Source: Bacteroidales bacterium
Lineage (GTDB): Bacteria; Bacteroidota; Bacteroidia; Bacteroidales; VadinHA17
Assembly: GCA_003155705.1 (NCBI GenBank)
Contig: PMEC01000163.1
Location: 1,331 to 6,936 of the forward strand
DNA: 5,606 bases
Direction of reading: 5' to 3'
Of this stretch, positions 1 to 5,606 are shown one piece after another. Within the stretch, counting starts at the first letter, position 1. Each line of letters begins with the position of its first letter. The translations under genes were made by a program, and so were the position numbers. The notes beneath the pieces are model-generated. The model saw only the letters and a list, made by a program, of their open reading frames with translations, ran no database searches and had not been told where the DNA came from.

Positions 1-1070
1 ATAAGTTTTCTCGAATTATACAGGTTCTCCTCCCCCATTTTAATATTCATAGTCACCACTTCCGGTATCCTGTAATAAAGTTTGTCGAATTTCTGTACCG
101 GTTCATTCCCTGACTGAGGTTTTGTCATGATGGTTAAGTCCTTTGATTTTTTGGCTGGTACCAGAGTGACATCGACAGAAATTCCGGATTTACCATTTGC
201 ATTTGCGGGACCAGTCTGACCAGAAAACTTAAGCAGTGTGACCGCTTTGCCTGAATTATCTTTTTGAGGTACAAGCGTATATGAGAATCTCTTAACTTCG
301 GTCCATGACTTACCCGCAAATAAAGCGAGGTATTCATTCTCAAGCTTATTCATTTCATCCAGAGCGGCGCCGTTTTGCGGAAAGACTGTAGCTTCTCCAG
401 AGAGTATCTGATGCTTACCATCACGAAGTTCAAGCAGCGCTTTTGCTGCTTTCTCAGCAAGCTGATCGGGCGTTAGTTGTTTCTTCTTTTCGACAAGATA
501 GGGTATTCTGATAAAGGCAGTATCAAGCTTAACAAGCTTGTAAAGAGTATCGCTCTGAACAACAAAATATTCATCCGCTCCCATATCTGTAAATCCGGGT
601 TGAATATTTGAAAAAGCTTTTACCAACATTTTTTCTGACCCCTTTTCATAGATTTCAGGATTCAGATCAAGAATAAGGCCTGATCTTTTAAGAGCCAGAG
701 CATTTGTCTGGAAAAGAGTGTTACTTTCTATGACATATAATTCTGAAGGATCAAGCTCCTCAGAAGAATTAACCTTGATTCCGGTAATAGTCCAGGTTTC
801 CTTTTCCTGGTTAATAACTTCCTTAATTCCAAGTAAATCGCCAGCATATCTTGCATATGGCCCTGGTTTCTCAATTCGCCTTTCAACCTCTACCTCCACA
901 TCAAAAACCGTAAGTGGTAATCCGTAGACCAGACTACCATCAATAAGATGAACAGTGTCACCAAGAGGGAGTATTGTGGTTTTTGGTTCGACCAATCCCT
1001 TTTTTAAAGCGCATGAAACAGAGAATATTAGGATTAAAAATATTGTGAGAAGTCTGATTATGGTTTTCAT
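1..1070 (-). CDS. DUF4831 family lipoprotein, 3' end cut by window edge
   Basis: This is an open frame of 356 codons from an ATG at 1070-1068, running leftward without a stop to the window edge, so the C-terminus is missing. Residues 1-20 form a lipoprotein signal: Lys2 and Arg6, a hydrophobic core, then FSVSC with Cys20 as the probable lipidated residue. The -3 position is Ser rather than the usual Leu, which is tolerable but weak. The mature part resembles the DUF4831 family by recall: VYGLPLTVFDVEVEVE at about 48-63, KPGPYARYAGDLLG at about 68-81, and an AEKAAKALLELRDGKHQILSGE-like helix ending at about 226. I see no catalytic motif, and the family's function is unknown to me; an envelope location is inferred from the signal. 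No Shine-Dalgarno and no TAnnTTTG element is visible just upstream, so transcription may continue from the NAD(P)HX repair gene 163 bases upstream. Confidence 0.8.
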   Translation of the reverse strand, partial: MKTIIRLLTIFLILIFSVSCALKKGLVEPKTTILPLGDTVHLIDGSLVYGLPLTVFDVEVEVERRIEKPGPYARYAGDLLGIKEVINQEKETWTITGIKVNSSEELDPSELYVIESNTLFQTNALALKRSGLILDLNPEIYEKGSEKMLVKAFSNIQPGFTDMGADEYFVVQSDTLYKLVKLDTAFIRIPYLVEKKKQLTPDQLAEKAAKALLELRDGKHQILSGEATVFPQNGAALDEMNKLENEYLALFAGKSWTEVKRFSYTLVPQKDNSGKAVTLLKFSGQTGPANANGKSGISVDVTLVPAKKSKDLTIMTKPQSGNEPVQKFDKLYYRIPEVVTMNIKMGEENLYNSRKL

Positions 1071-1151
1071 TTATTGAGATATTAGTTTTTTTTATTATAG
1101 AAATTAATATGCACCTTAAGTAATTTATTTTTAGTCTATTACATCCGCCAG

Positions 1152-1193
1152 CCCTCCTGAATTTAGGTTCTGGACAAGCTCTTTAAAGGGGGG
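1152..1193. repeat. GC-richer hairpin-like intergenic element
   Basis: In an otherwise AT-rich gap, CCCTCC at 1152-1157 can pair with GGGGGG at 1188-1193, with one G-T pair. Between them lie two smaller dyads: CCTGAATTTAGG at 1156-1167 (near-perfect, one G-T pair) and the palindrome CTTTAAAG at 1181-1188. There is no following T-run on either strand, so it is not a standard intrinsic terminator. Its composition differs from its surroundings and it resembles dispersed intergenic repeats of Bacteroidota genomes as I recall them. That identity is inference and cannot be tested from this single copy. Confidence 0.4.
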
Positions 1194-1203
1194 TTTATTA
1201 AAT

Positions 1204-1231
1204 CTTTTGTCTTTTGTCTTTTGCTTTTTGC
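1204..1231. repeat. Four-copy heptamer tandem repeat
   Basis: There are four contiguous 7-base units: CTTTTGT, CTTTTGT, CTTTTGC and TTTTTGC. The array ends two bases from the stop codon of the NAD(P)HX repair gene (1234-1236), so in the transcript it would be a purine-rich, A-rich tract just after the stop. It does not alter either coding frame. It could be a slippage-generated microsatellite or the edge of the adjacent hairpin-like element. Confidence 0.75.
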
Positions 1232-1233
1232 CT

Positions 1234-2754
1234 TCAATAAGCTCCCCGTCGTATTTTATTATATGCACTGCCGATATTATCAATAATGTCAGACGCTATA
1301 ATTGATTCATAACAAGCTTTCTCAGCAGCGATATCACCTGCCAATCCGTGAAGATAAACAGCAGTAATTGCAGCATTCTCGCGTGAATAGCCCTGTGCAA
1401 GCAATGATAGAATCATACCTGTAAGAACATCACCGCTTCCTGCTGTTGCCATCCCCGGATTACCTGTACTGTTGAAGAACACTCTGCCATCCGGAAATGA
1501 AACAGATGTATATGCACCTTTAAGAACAATTATACACTTATGTTTTTCAGAAAATGAAATCTGTTTTAATAATCGCATGTAACTATCAGTGGTTGTTCCT
1601 GACATCCTCTCAAATTCTTTTGGATGCGGGGTCAGAATTGAACCAGCCGGCAGGGCTGAAAGCCATTTTTTATTTAGTCCGATAATATTGATTGCATCAG
1701 CATCAATAACCATTGGAGCTTTACAATCCGATAATAATTTGAACAATACGTTACCGGTTGCATCATCAGTACCAATTCCAGGTCCTATTCCTATTGCGTT
1801 ATAGTGTTTCAAGTCTGGTAATGAAGCAATTAAATCATTATTTTCATCTGCGTCAACCATTGCTTCGGTAACCGATGATTGGATTATATTATTTCCAGCT
1901 CCAGGTATATGACAAGTTATCAAACCTATACCCGTCCTTAAGGCAGCTTTTGCAGAAAGTACTGCTGCACCCATTTTACCTTTCGATCCTGCTATCAAGA
2001 GGCCATGGCCAAATTTACCTTTATGATCGAATTTGTTTCTAATCTTCAGAAGAGGGTTAATCTCCTTTCTATCAATATAGTAATAAGGAGTAATGGTATC
2101 CCTGATGCTTACTGGAAGAAGTCCTATCGGAAGAATATGCCATTCTCCGGTATAGGAAGTATTTTCAGGGAAAAGAAAGGACAATTTGGGAAACTGAAAG
2201 CTTAAAGTGTGATCGGCTTCAATTATGTTTTCCTGATTATTTTTGCTGTTGTCTTCAGCGAAAAGTCCTGAGGGAATATCGATTGAAACCACAATGTTGC
2301 CTGAACTGTTGATCTTTCTTATGACCTCTCCCGCAAATCCATCAGCAGGACGTATCAAACCCGATCCGAAGATGGCATCTATAATAATATCGTTTGCACA
2401 AATTATTGGGAATTGCTCCGGACCTGATAGAGTGTTGAATTGAATATTTTTCAGTTCTTTTATTCTTATGAAATTGGTATTCCAATCTTCTGAAACTTTA
2501 TCGGTAAAGCTTATATAATTTACTTCAACATCATATCTGTTTTCTTTCAATAGTCTTGCTAGAGCCAGTCCGTCACCTCCGTTATTGCCGGGACCTACAA
2601 AAATTATAAAATGTGCAGGTCTTTCAAAACGAAACATCAGCCATTCAAGTAGTTTATGAGCAGCACGTTCCATCAAATCAACAGATTTGACAGGCTCATT
2701 TGAAATAGTAAGGCTATCTATGTGTTTTATCTGACTACTGCTGAATATTTTCAT
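1234..2754 (-). CDS. nnr: Bifunctional NAD(P)H-hydrate epimerase / ADP-dependent NAD(P)H-hydrate dehydratase
   Basis: This 506-residue two-domain enzyme repairs damaged NADH and NADPH in the cytosol. The epimerase interconverts R- and S-NAD(P)HX, and the dehydratase restores NAD(P)H from the S form using ADP. The N-terminal YjeF_N-like domain (about 1-225) carries GPGNNGGDG at 54-62, IIDAIFGSGL at 124-133 with the conserved Asp126, and SIDIPSGL at 157-164. The C-terminal ribokinase-like domain (about 235-506) carries GKFGHGLLIAGS at 246-257, GPGIG at 324-328, DAD at 351-353, TPHPKEF at 375-381, the KG pair at 412-413, and GNPGMATAGSGDVLTG at 431-446 with the expected catalytic Asp442. All key motifs look intact and the length is normal for the fused form. 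The start is supported by the family-typical opening MKIFSSSQIKHID. It is divergent from the transporter gene. The DUF4831 gene lies 163 bases downstream on the same strand, with no evident functional link. Confidence 0.97.
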   Translation of the reverse strand: MKIFSSSQIKHIDSLTISNEPVKSVDLMERAAHKLLEWLMFRFERPAHFIIFVGPGNNGGDGLALARLLKENRYDVEVNYISFTDKVSEDWNTNFIRIKELKNIQFNTLSGPEQFPIICANDIIIDAIFGSGLIRPADGFAGEVIRKINSSGNIVVSIDIPSGLFAEDNSKNNQENIIEADHTLSFQFPKLSFLFPENTSYTGEWHILPIGLLPVSIRDTITPYYYIDRKEINPLLKIRNKFDHKGKFGHGLLIAGSKGKMGAAVLSAKAALRTGIGLITCHIPGAGNNIIQSSVTEAMVDADENNDLIASLPDLKHYNAIGIGPGIGTDDATGNVLFKLLSDCKAPMVIDADAINIIGLNKKWLSALPAGSILTPHPKEFERMSGTTTDSYMRLLKQISFSEKHKCIIVLKGAYTSVSFPDGRVFFNSTGNPGMATAGSGDVLTGMILSLLAQGYSRENAAITAVYLHGLAGDIAAEKACYESIIASDIIDNIGSAYNKIRRGAY

Positions 2755-2774
2755 ATTATTAATTTACTGATGTA

Positions 2775-2782
2775 CAAATTTA
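2775..2782 (-). promoter_or_regulatory. Candidate -7 promoter element for the NAD(P)HX repair gene
   Basis: On the minus strand the octamer reads TAAATTTG, an exact match to the Bacteroidota -7 consensus TAnnTTTG. It lies 20 bases upstream of the ATG at 2754, so the leader would be only about 14 nt. Upstream of it the expected -33 position is T-rich (TTTA and TTTTT runs around 2801-2809) without a clean TTTG. It is the only such match in this orientation between 2755 and 3010. This is a motif match only. Confidence 0.45.
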
Positions 2783-2903
2783 TAATGTTCAGCCGGGAAT
2801 AAAAATAAAGTTTGGAAATAGTTACAAATCATTGAGTAATGTTTGTCCGATATTGTTTTAATTCGAATAGCATAAGTCGCCATTATATTGATTTCGGATT
2901 TCA

Positions 2904-2911
2904 TATATTTG
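2904..2911 (+). promoter_or_regulatory. Candidate -7 promoter element for the POT transporter gene
   Basis: TATATTTG matches the Bacteroidota -7 consensus TAnnTTTG and is the only plus-strand match in the 256-base divergent intergenic region. It implies a leader of about 90 nt before the ATG at 3011. I find no good -33 TTTG 17-23 bases upstream, so the call rests on the octamer and its placement. The leader is very AT-rich and I see no riboswitch-like fold in it. Confidence 0.4.
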
Positions 2912-3010
2912 TTAGCAACTTATCAGGGTACAGAGAACATAAAACTTGAAATTTGCTCAAATAACCTATAGTATAAATAATTATAAACTAACATATTAAA
3001 TACAGTTACT

Positions 3011-4828
3011 ATGCTTAAAAATCATCCAAAAGGACTGCTTGTTGCCTTTTTTGCCAATATGGGGGAAAGGTTTGGTTTTTATACTATGATGGCTATCCTC
3101 GTCCTGTTCCTGCAAGCCAAATATGGCCTGCCTGCAGAAAAAGCAGGTGATATTTACAGTTGGTTCTATTTCAGCATCTATGCCCTTGCGCTTGTTGGTG
3201 GTATTTTAGCTGATGCAACCAGAAAATATAAGACTGTTATCTTATTTGGAATTATTATTATGTTTGGAGGTTATCTCCTCATGGCAATACCAGGAATGCC
3301 GCTCACCTTCACAATAATTGCCCTATTTACGATAGCTTTTGGGAATGGTCTGTTCAAAGGCAATCTTCAGGCAGTAGTCGGACAGATGTATGATGATCCG
3401 ATATATTCCAAACTCAGAGATTCAGCATTTATGATTTTTTATATGGGTATAAATGTAGGTGCATTCTTTGCTCCATTTGCAGCTACTGCAATGAGAAACT
3501 GGTGGTTAAAAGTAAATGGTTTCGCACATGATGGTTCTTTACCATCTCTATGTCATCAGTTTAATAATGGCACTCTTTCTGATACGACGCAGTTCCAGCA
3601 ACTTGCTAACGCTGCAAATCTATCAGGTCCGGTGACTGATTTGTCGGCTTTTGCTCATAAATACCTTGAAGTATTTTCAAAAGGATATAACTATGCCTTT
3701 GGTATTGCTGCCGGGGCAATGGTAATTTCACTACTTGTATATATCTTCTTTAATAAATTCCTTCCAAATAAAGAAAAAGCTATCAAGGAGACGGCATCTG
3801 AAATTAAGTTCAAACCAGAAACTCTTTTGTCTGCTTTTGCAGCTTTAATTATAACGGGCATAATCTTCAGTTTCATTCTAAGCTATGCTACCGGAAGCCC
3901 TTTTGGAAAGGTAGTTGCAAACGGAATGGCTTTCGGTCTATTCGTAGGATTTGTTACATGGATGCTGATGAGCGCAAAAAAAGAGGAGCTTCCAAGTATA
4001 TCCTCTCTGATTCTCGTCTTCATCGTAGTAATTTTTTTCTGGATGTCATTCCATCAAAATGGATTAACACTTTCTCTTTTTGCAAGGGACTACACAGCTA
4101 AACAGGTCACGCCGTTTACTTATCTTTTCTTTACTCTTCCTTCTATTCTTGCAGTAATTGGTTCAATAGCAGGTCTTTTCATTCTCATTAAAAAGAAGGT
4201 TAATCTTATCGGAAGAATAATTGGTGGTATCCTGTTCATTATAGCTTTTATCATCTCATTCCTTTTAATTACGAGAGCTAATGCAATGAATTCAATATCA
4301 CCAGAGATATTCCAGTCATTTAATCCGCTTTTTATTGTTGCACTTACATTTCCTGTTATGGGAGTATTTTCATGGCTGAACAAGAAAAACATTGAACCTT
4401 CAACACCAAAGAAAATCGGCATAGGTATGGTTATTGCAGCAACCGGTTTTATGCTGGTTCTCTTATCATCTGTTCACCTGCCTTCACCTTTTTCTCTTCA
4501 TGGTGCATCTGCTTCTGATGTCAACAGAGTTACACCCTACTGGCTCATGAGCAGCTACCTGATACTTACTATTGCTGAGCTCTTCCTGAGCCCGATGGGA
4601 TTATCCTTTGTATCAAAAGTAGCTCCTTCACGATTTCAGGGGCTAATGCAGGGTGGCTGGCTACTCGCAACAGCTGTGGGAAACAAGCTGCTTTTTGTAG
4701 GAACACTTCTATGGGATAAAGTCGAACTCTGGCAACTCTGGCTTGTATTTATTATATGCTGTCTGATATCGGCTGCATTCATATTCTCCATTCTTAAAAG
4801 GCTTGAGAAAACTTCAAAACAAAGCTAA
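3011..4828 (+). CDS. POT/PTR-family (MFS) peptide transporter, enlarged form
   Basis: This is a 605-residue inner-membrane protein of the proton-dependent oligopeptide transporter family, expected to import di- or tripeptides or related solutes. Family marks in order are NMGERFGFYTM (16-26, the ExxER region of TM1), GGILADATRKYK (63-74), GNGLFKGNLQAVVGQMYD (111-128) with Lys116, RDSAFMIFYMGINVGAFFAP (136-155), FWMSFHQNGLTLSLFA (343-358), NPLFIVALTFP (438-448), and AELFLSPMGLSFVSKVAP (522-539) with Glu523 in TM10. The first Glu of ExxER is replaced by Asn16. By eye there are about 16 hydrophobic segments rather than 14: an extra pair lies at about 367-392 and 401-421, between canonical TM7 and TM8. 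A polar loop of about 60 residues (about 163-224) separates TM5 and TM6. These explain why it exceeds the usual 450-520 residues. ATG 3011 is the first start after an in-frame TAA at 2984. Substrate is not determined; family assignment is firm. Confidence 0.92.
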   Translation: MLKNHPKGLLVAFFANMGERFGFYTMMAILVLFLQAKYGLPAEKAGDIYSWFYFSIYALALVGGILADATRKYKTVILFGIIIMFGGYLLMAIPGMPLTFTIIALFTIAFGNGLFKGNLQAVVGQMYDDPIYSKLRDSAFMIFYMGINVGAFFAPFAATAMRNWWLKVNGFAHDGSLPSLCHQFNNGTLSDTTQFQQLANAANLSGPVTDLSAFAHKYLEVFSKGYNYAFGIAAGAMVISLLVYIFFNKFLPNKEKAIKETASEIKFKPETLLSAFAALIITGIIFSFILSYATGSPFGKVVANGMAFGLFVGFVTWMLMSAKKEELPSISSLILVFIVVIFFWMSFHQNGLTLSLFARDYTAKQVTPFTYLFFTLPSILAVIGSIAGLFILIKKKVNLIGRIIGGILFIIAFIISFLLITRANAMNSISPEIFQSFNPLFIVALTFPVMGVFSWLNKKNIEPSTPKKIGIGMVIAATGFMLVLLSSVHLPSPFSLHGASASDVNRVTPYWLMSSYLILTIAELFLSPMGLSFVSKVAPSRFQGLMQGGWLLATAVGNKLLFVGTLLWDKVELWQLWLVFIICCLISAAFIFSILKRLEKTSKQS

Positions 4829-4833
4829 CCCTG

Positions 4834-4860
4834 ACTTTTTAAAAAAGTTGATTTTATTAT
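4834..4860 (+). terminator. Weak candidate intrinsic terminator after the transporter gene
   Basis: Five bases after the TAA of the transporter gene, ACTTTTT (4834-4840) can pair with AAAAAGT (4842-4848) in a small, almost entirely A-T stem. A T-rich stretch follows, continuing through 4866. The stem has few G-C pairs and would be unstable, so termination here is only plausible. Confidence 0.35.
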
Positions 4861-4891
4861 TTTTTCACCCTTTCGTTTTTATTAATTGTAC

Positions 4892-4907
4892 TGTTAAATT
4901 ATTAACA
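4892..4907. promoter_or_regulatory. Perfect 6-bp dyad with 4-base spacer upstream of the cytochrome gene
   Basis: TGTTAA (4892-4897) and TTAACA (4902-4907) form a perfect inverted repeat around ATTA, about 91 bases before the cytochrome ATG. The inner 5-4-5 geometry equals that of FNR/CRP-superfamily operators, but the half-site differs from the classical FNR TTGAT. An offset outer pair, ATTGTA (4885-4890) and TACAAT (4920-4925), lies around it. In such AT-rich DNA a chance dyad is quite possible. I see no TAnnTTTG promoter element in this gap. Confidence 0.3.
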
Positions 4908-4947
4908 ATGAATGTGTTTTACAATATATCCGGCCATTTAGCAGTAT

Positions 4948-4964
4948 ATAGAAATATTTTCTAT
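4948..4964. repeat. Short AT-rich inverted repeat before the cytochrome gene
   Basis: ATAGAAA (4948-4954) and TTTCTAT (4958-4964) form a perfect 7-bp inverted repeat with a 3-base loop, followed by TTTT, ending 34 bases before the ATG at 4999. It could be a weak hairpin in the mRNA leader, an operator half, or chance. Only one G-C pair is present in the stem. Confidence 0.25.
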
Positions 4965-4998
4965 TTTTACTAATCCTGAAAACGATATCACGAGTACA

Positions 4999-5606
4999 AT
5001 GAAACTACCTCCTTCATCAAAGAACTGGCTGACTATCATCGGTTCTATAATAGCCATTATCAATCTTTTGATCATAATCATTCTATTCGCCGTTTCCACC
5101 ATTTTCCAAAAAGGCAATACCTACCTGGGCTTATTCATTTATATCATTCTTCCAGGATTCATGCTACTCGGATTAATTATGATTCCCATTGGAATGATTG
5201 TTAGAAGACGAAGGATGAAAAAGGAGACCGAGGCTGGAAAGTACAGGCTTCCGCTGATTGATCTTAATGATATCAGGCACAGAAATGCATTTGTCATTTT
5301 TACAGTATCAACTATAGTTGTATTGTTTCTCTCAACATTCGGGAGTTTTCAGGCATATCATTTTACTGAATCAGTTGAATTCTGCGGCAAATTATGTCAT
5401 AAGGTGATGGAACCCGAACACACTGCATACCAGAAATCACCTCACGCAAATGTCACATGTGTTGAATGTCATGTTGGTTCAGGAGCGAACTGGTATGTTA
5501 AATCGAAGCTTTCAGGCTTACATCAGGTCTATGCAGTTCTGACAAAAACTTATCCGGAACCTATACCTACTCCACTCCACGATCTTCGTCCTGCCAGAGA
5601 AACATG
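4999..5606 (+). CDS. NapC/NirT-type membrane multiheme cytochrome c, 3' end cut by window edge
   Basis: The visible 202 residues are the N-terminal part of a membrane-bound multiheme c-type cytochrome, expected to take electrons from the quinol pool and pass them to periplasmic partners. Three hydrophobic segments precede the hemes (about 11-36, 43-69 and 97-119). The first two are followed by a basic patch RRRRMKK at 69-75. After the last segment come CGKLCH at 129-134, a heme-1 motif with three rather than two residues between the cysteines and Met137 close behind, and CVECH at 154-158. The sequence then reads WYVKSKLSG and LRPARET, and the window ends on TG, which fits a Cys codon opening a third heme motif. 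The pattern recalls the NapC/NirT group that includes Geobacter ImcH, but the full heme number is outside the window. The start is supported by the immediate MKLPPSSKNWLTIIG-type opening; no Shine-Dalgarno is evident. It is probably a separate transcription unit from the transporter 170 bases upstream. Confidence 0.88.
   Translation, partial: MKLPPSSKNWLTIIGSIIAIINLLIIIILFAVSTIFQKGNTYLGLFIYIILPGFMLLGLIMIPIGMIVRRRRMKKETEAGKYRLPLIDLNDIRHRNAFVIFTVSTIVVLFLSTFGSFQAYHFTESVEFCGKLCHKVMEPEHTAYQKSPHANVTCVECHVGSGANWYVKSKLSGLHQVYAVLTKTYPEPIPTPLHDLRPARET

Noticed and set aside
718..927. Plus-strand open frame of 69 codons opposite the DUF4831 lipoprotein gene.
   Set aside because: It lies wholly antisense to a convincing coding region and its translation is low-complexity, rich in Ser and Thr, with no recognisable motif.
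1589..2443. Three short plus-strand open frames opposite the NAD(P)HX repair gene.
   Set aside because: The minus-strand gene has all family motifs across this span; these frames show no family resemblance.
2971..2990. AT-only inverted repeat TATAA-ATAA-TTATA in the transporter leader.
   Set aside because: Short and composed only of A and T in a region that is mostly A and T; expected by chance.
2755..3010. Possible riboswitch or small RNA in the divergent intergenic region.
   Set aside because: No GC-rich paired structure or recognisable aptamer sequence is visible, only the two promoter-like octamers.
4120..4422. Minus-strand open frame of 100 codons opposite the transporter gene, and a shorter one at 3691-3876.
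   Set aside because: Both are complements of transmembrane-coding sequence, which easily leaves long antisense frames; no homology is apparent.
1..5606. Defence system, CRISPR array, prophage, insertion sequence or tRNA in the window.
   Set aside because: The coding space is filled by four recognisable housekeeping, transport or respiratory genes, and the gaps hold no repeats with spacers, transposase frames or cloverleaf-like sequences.

Overview
The window looks like ordinary chromosomal DNA from a member of the Bacteroidota. The support for this is AT-rich intergenic DNA, no strong Shine-Dalgarno sequences, two TAnnTTTG-type -7 promoter elements, and a DUF4831-type lipoprotein, a family I know only from this phylum. 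I cannot name the genus. A NapC/NirT-type multiheme cytochrome suggests an organism with anaerobic or multiheme-based respiration.

Layout: two genes on the minus strand and two on the plus strand diverge from a 256-base intergenic region (2755-3010). Reading leftward from it come the bifunctional NAD(P)HX repair enzyme (1234-2754) and then a DUF4831 lipoprotein (to 1070, its 3' end cut by the left edge). They are separated by 163 bases that hold a heptamer tandem repeat and a GC-richer hairpin-like element. Reading rightward come a 605-residue POT/PTR-family transporter (3011-4828) and, after 170 AT-rich bases, the N-terminal 202 residues of a membrane-anchored multiheme cytochrome c (4999 to the right edge). 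All three intergenic gaps are shorter than 300 bases.

The four genes do not form an evident pathway: metabolite repair, an envelope lipoprotein of unknown role, peptide or other solute import, and quinol-linked electron transfer. I see no mobile element, CRISPR array, tRNA, rRNA or defence system, and no convincing undescribed system. The points most worth a second look are the altered proton-coupling motif and two insertions in the transporter, the CX3CH first heme motif of the cytochrome, a dyad with FNR-like spacing upstream of the cytochrome, and the repeat element between the two minus-strand genes.
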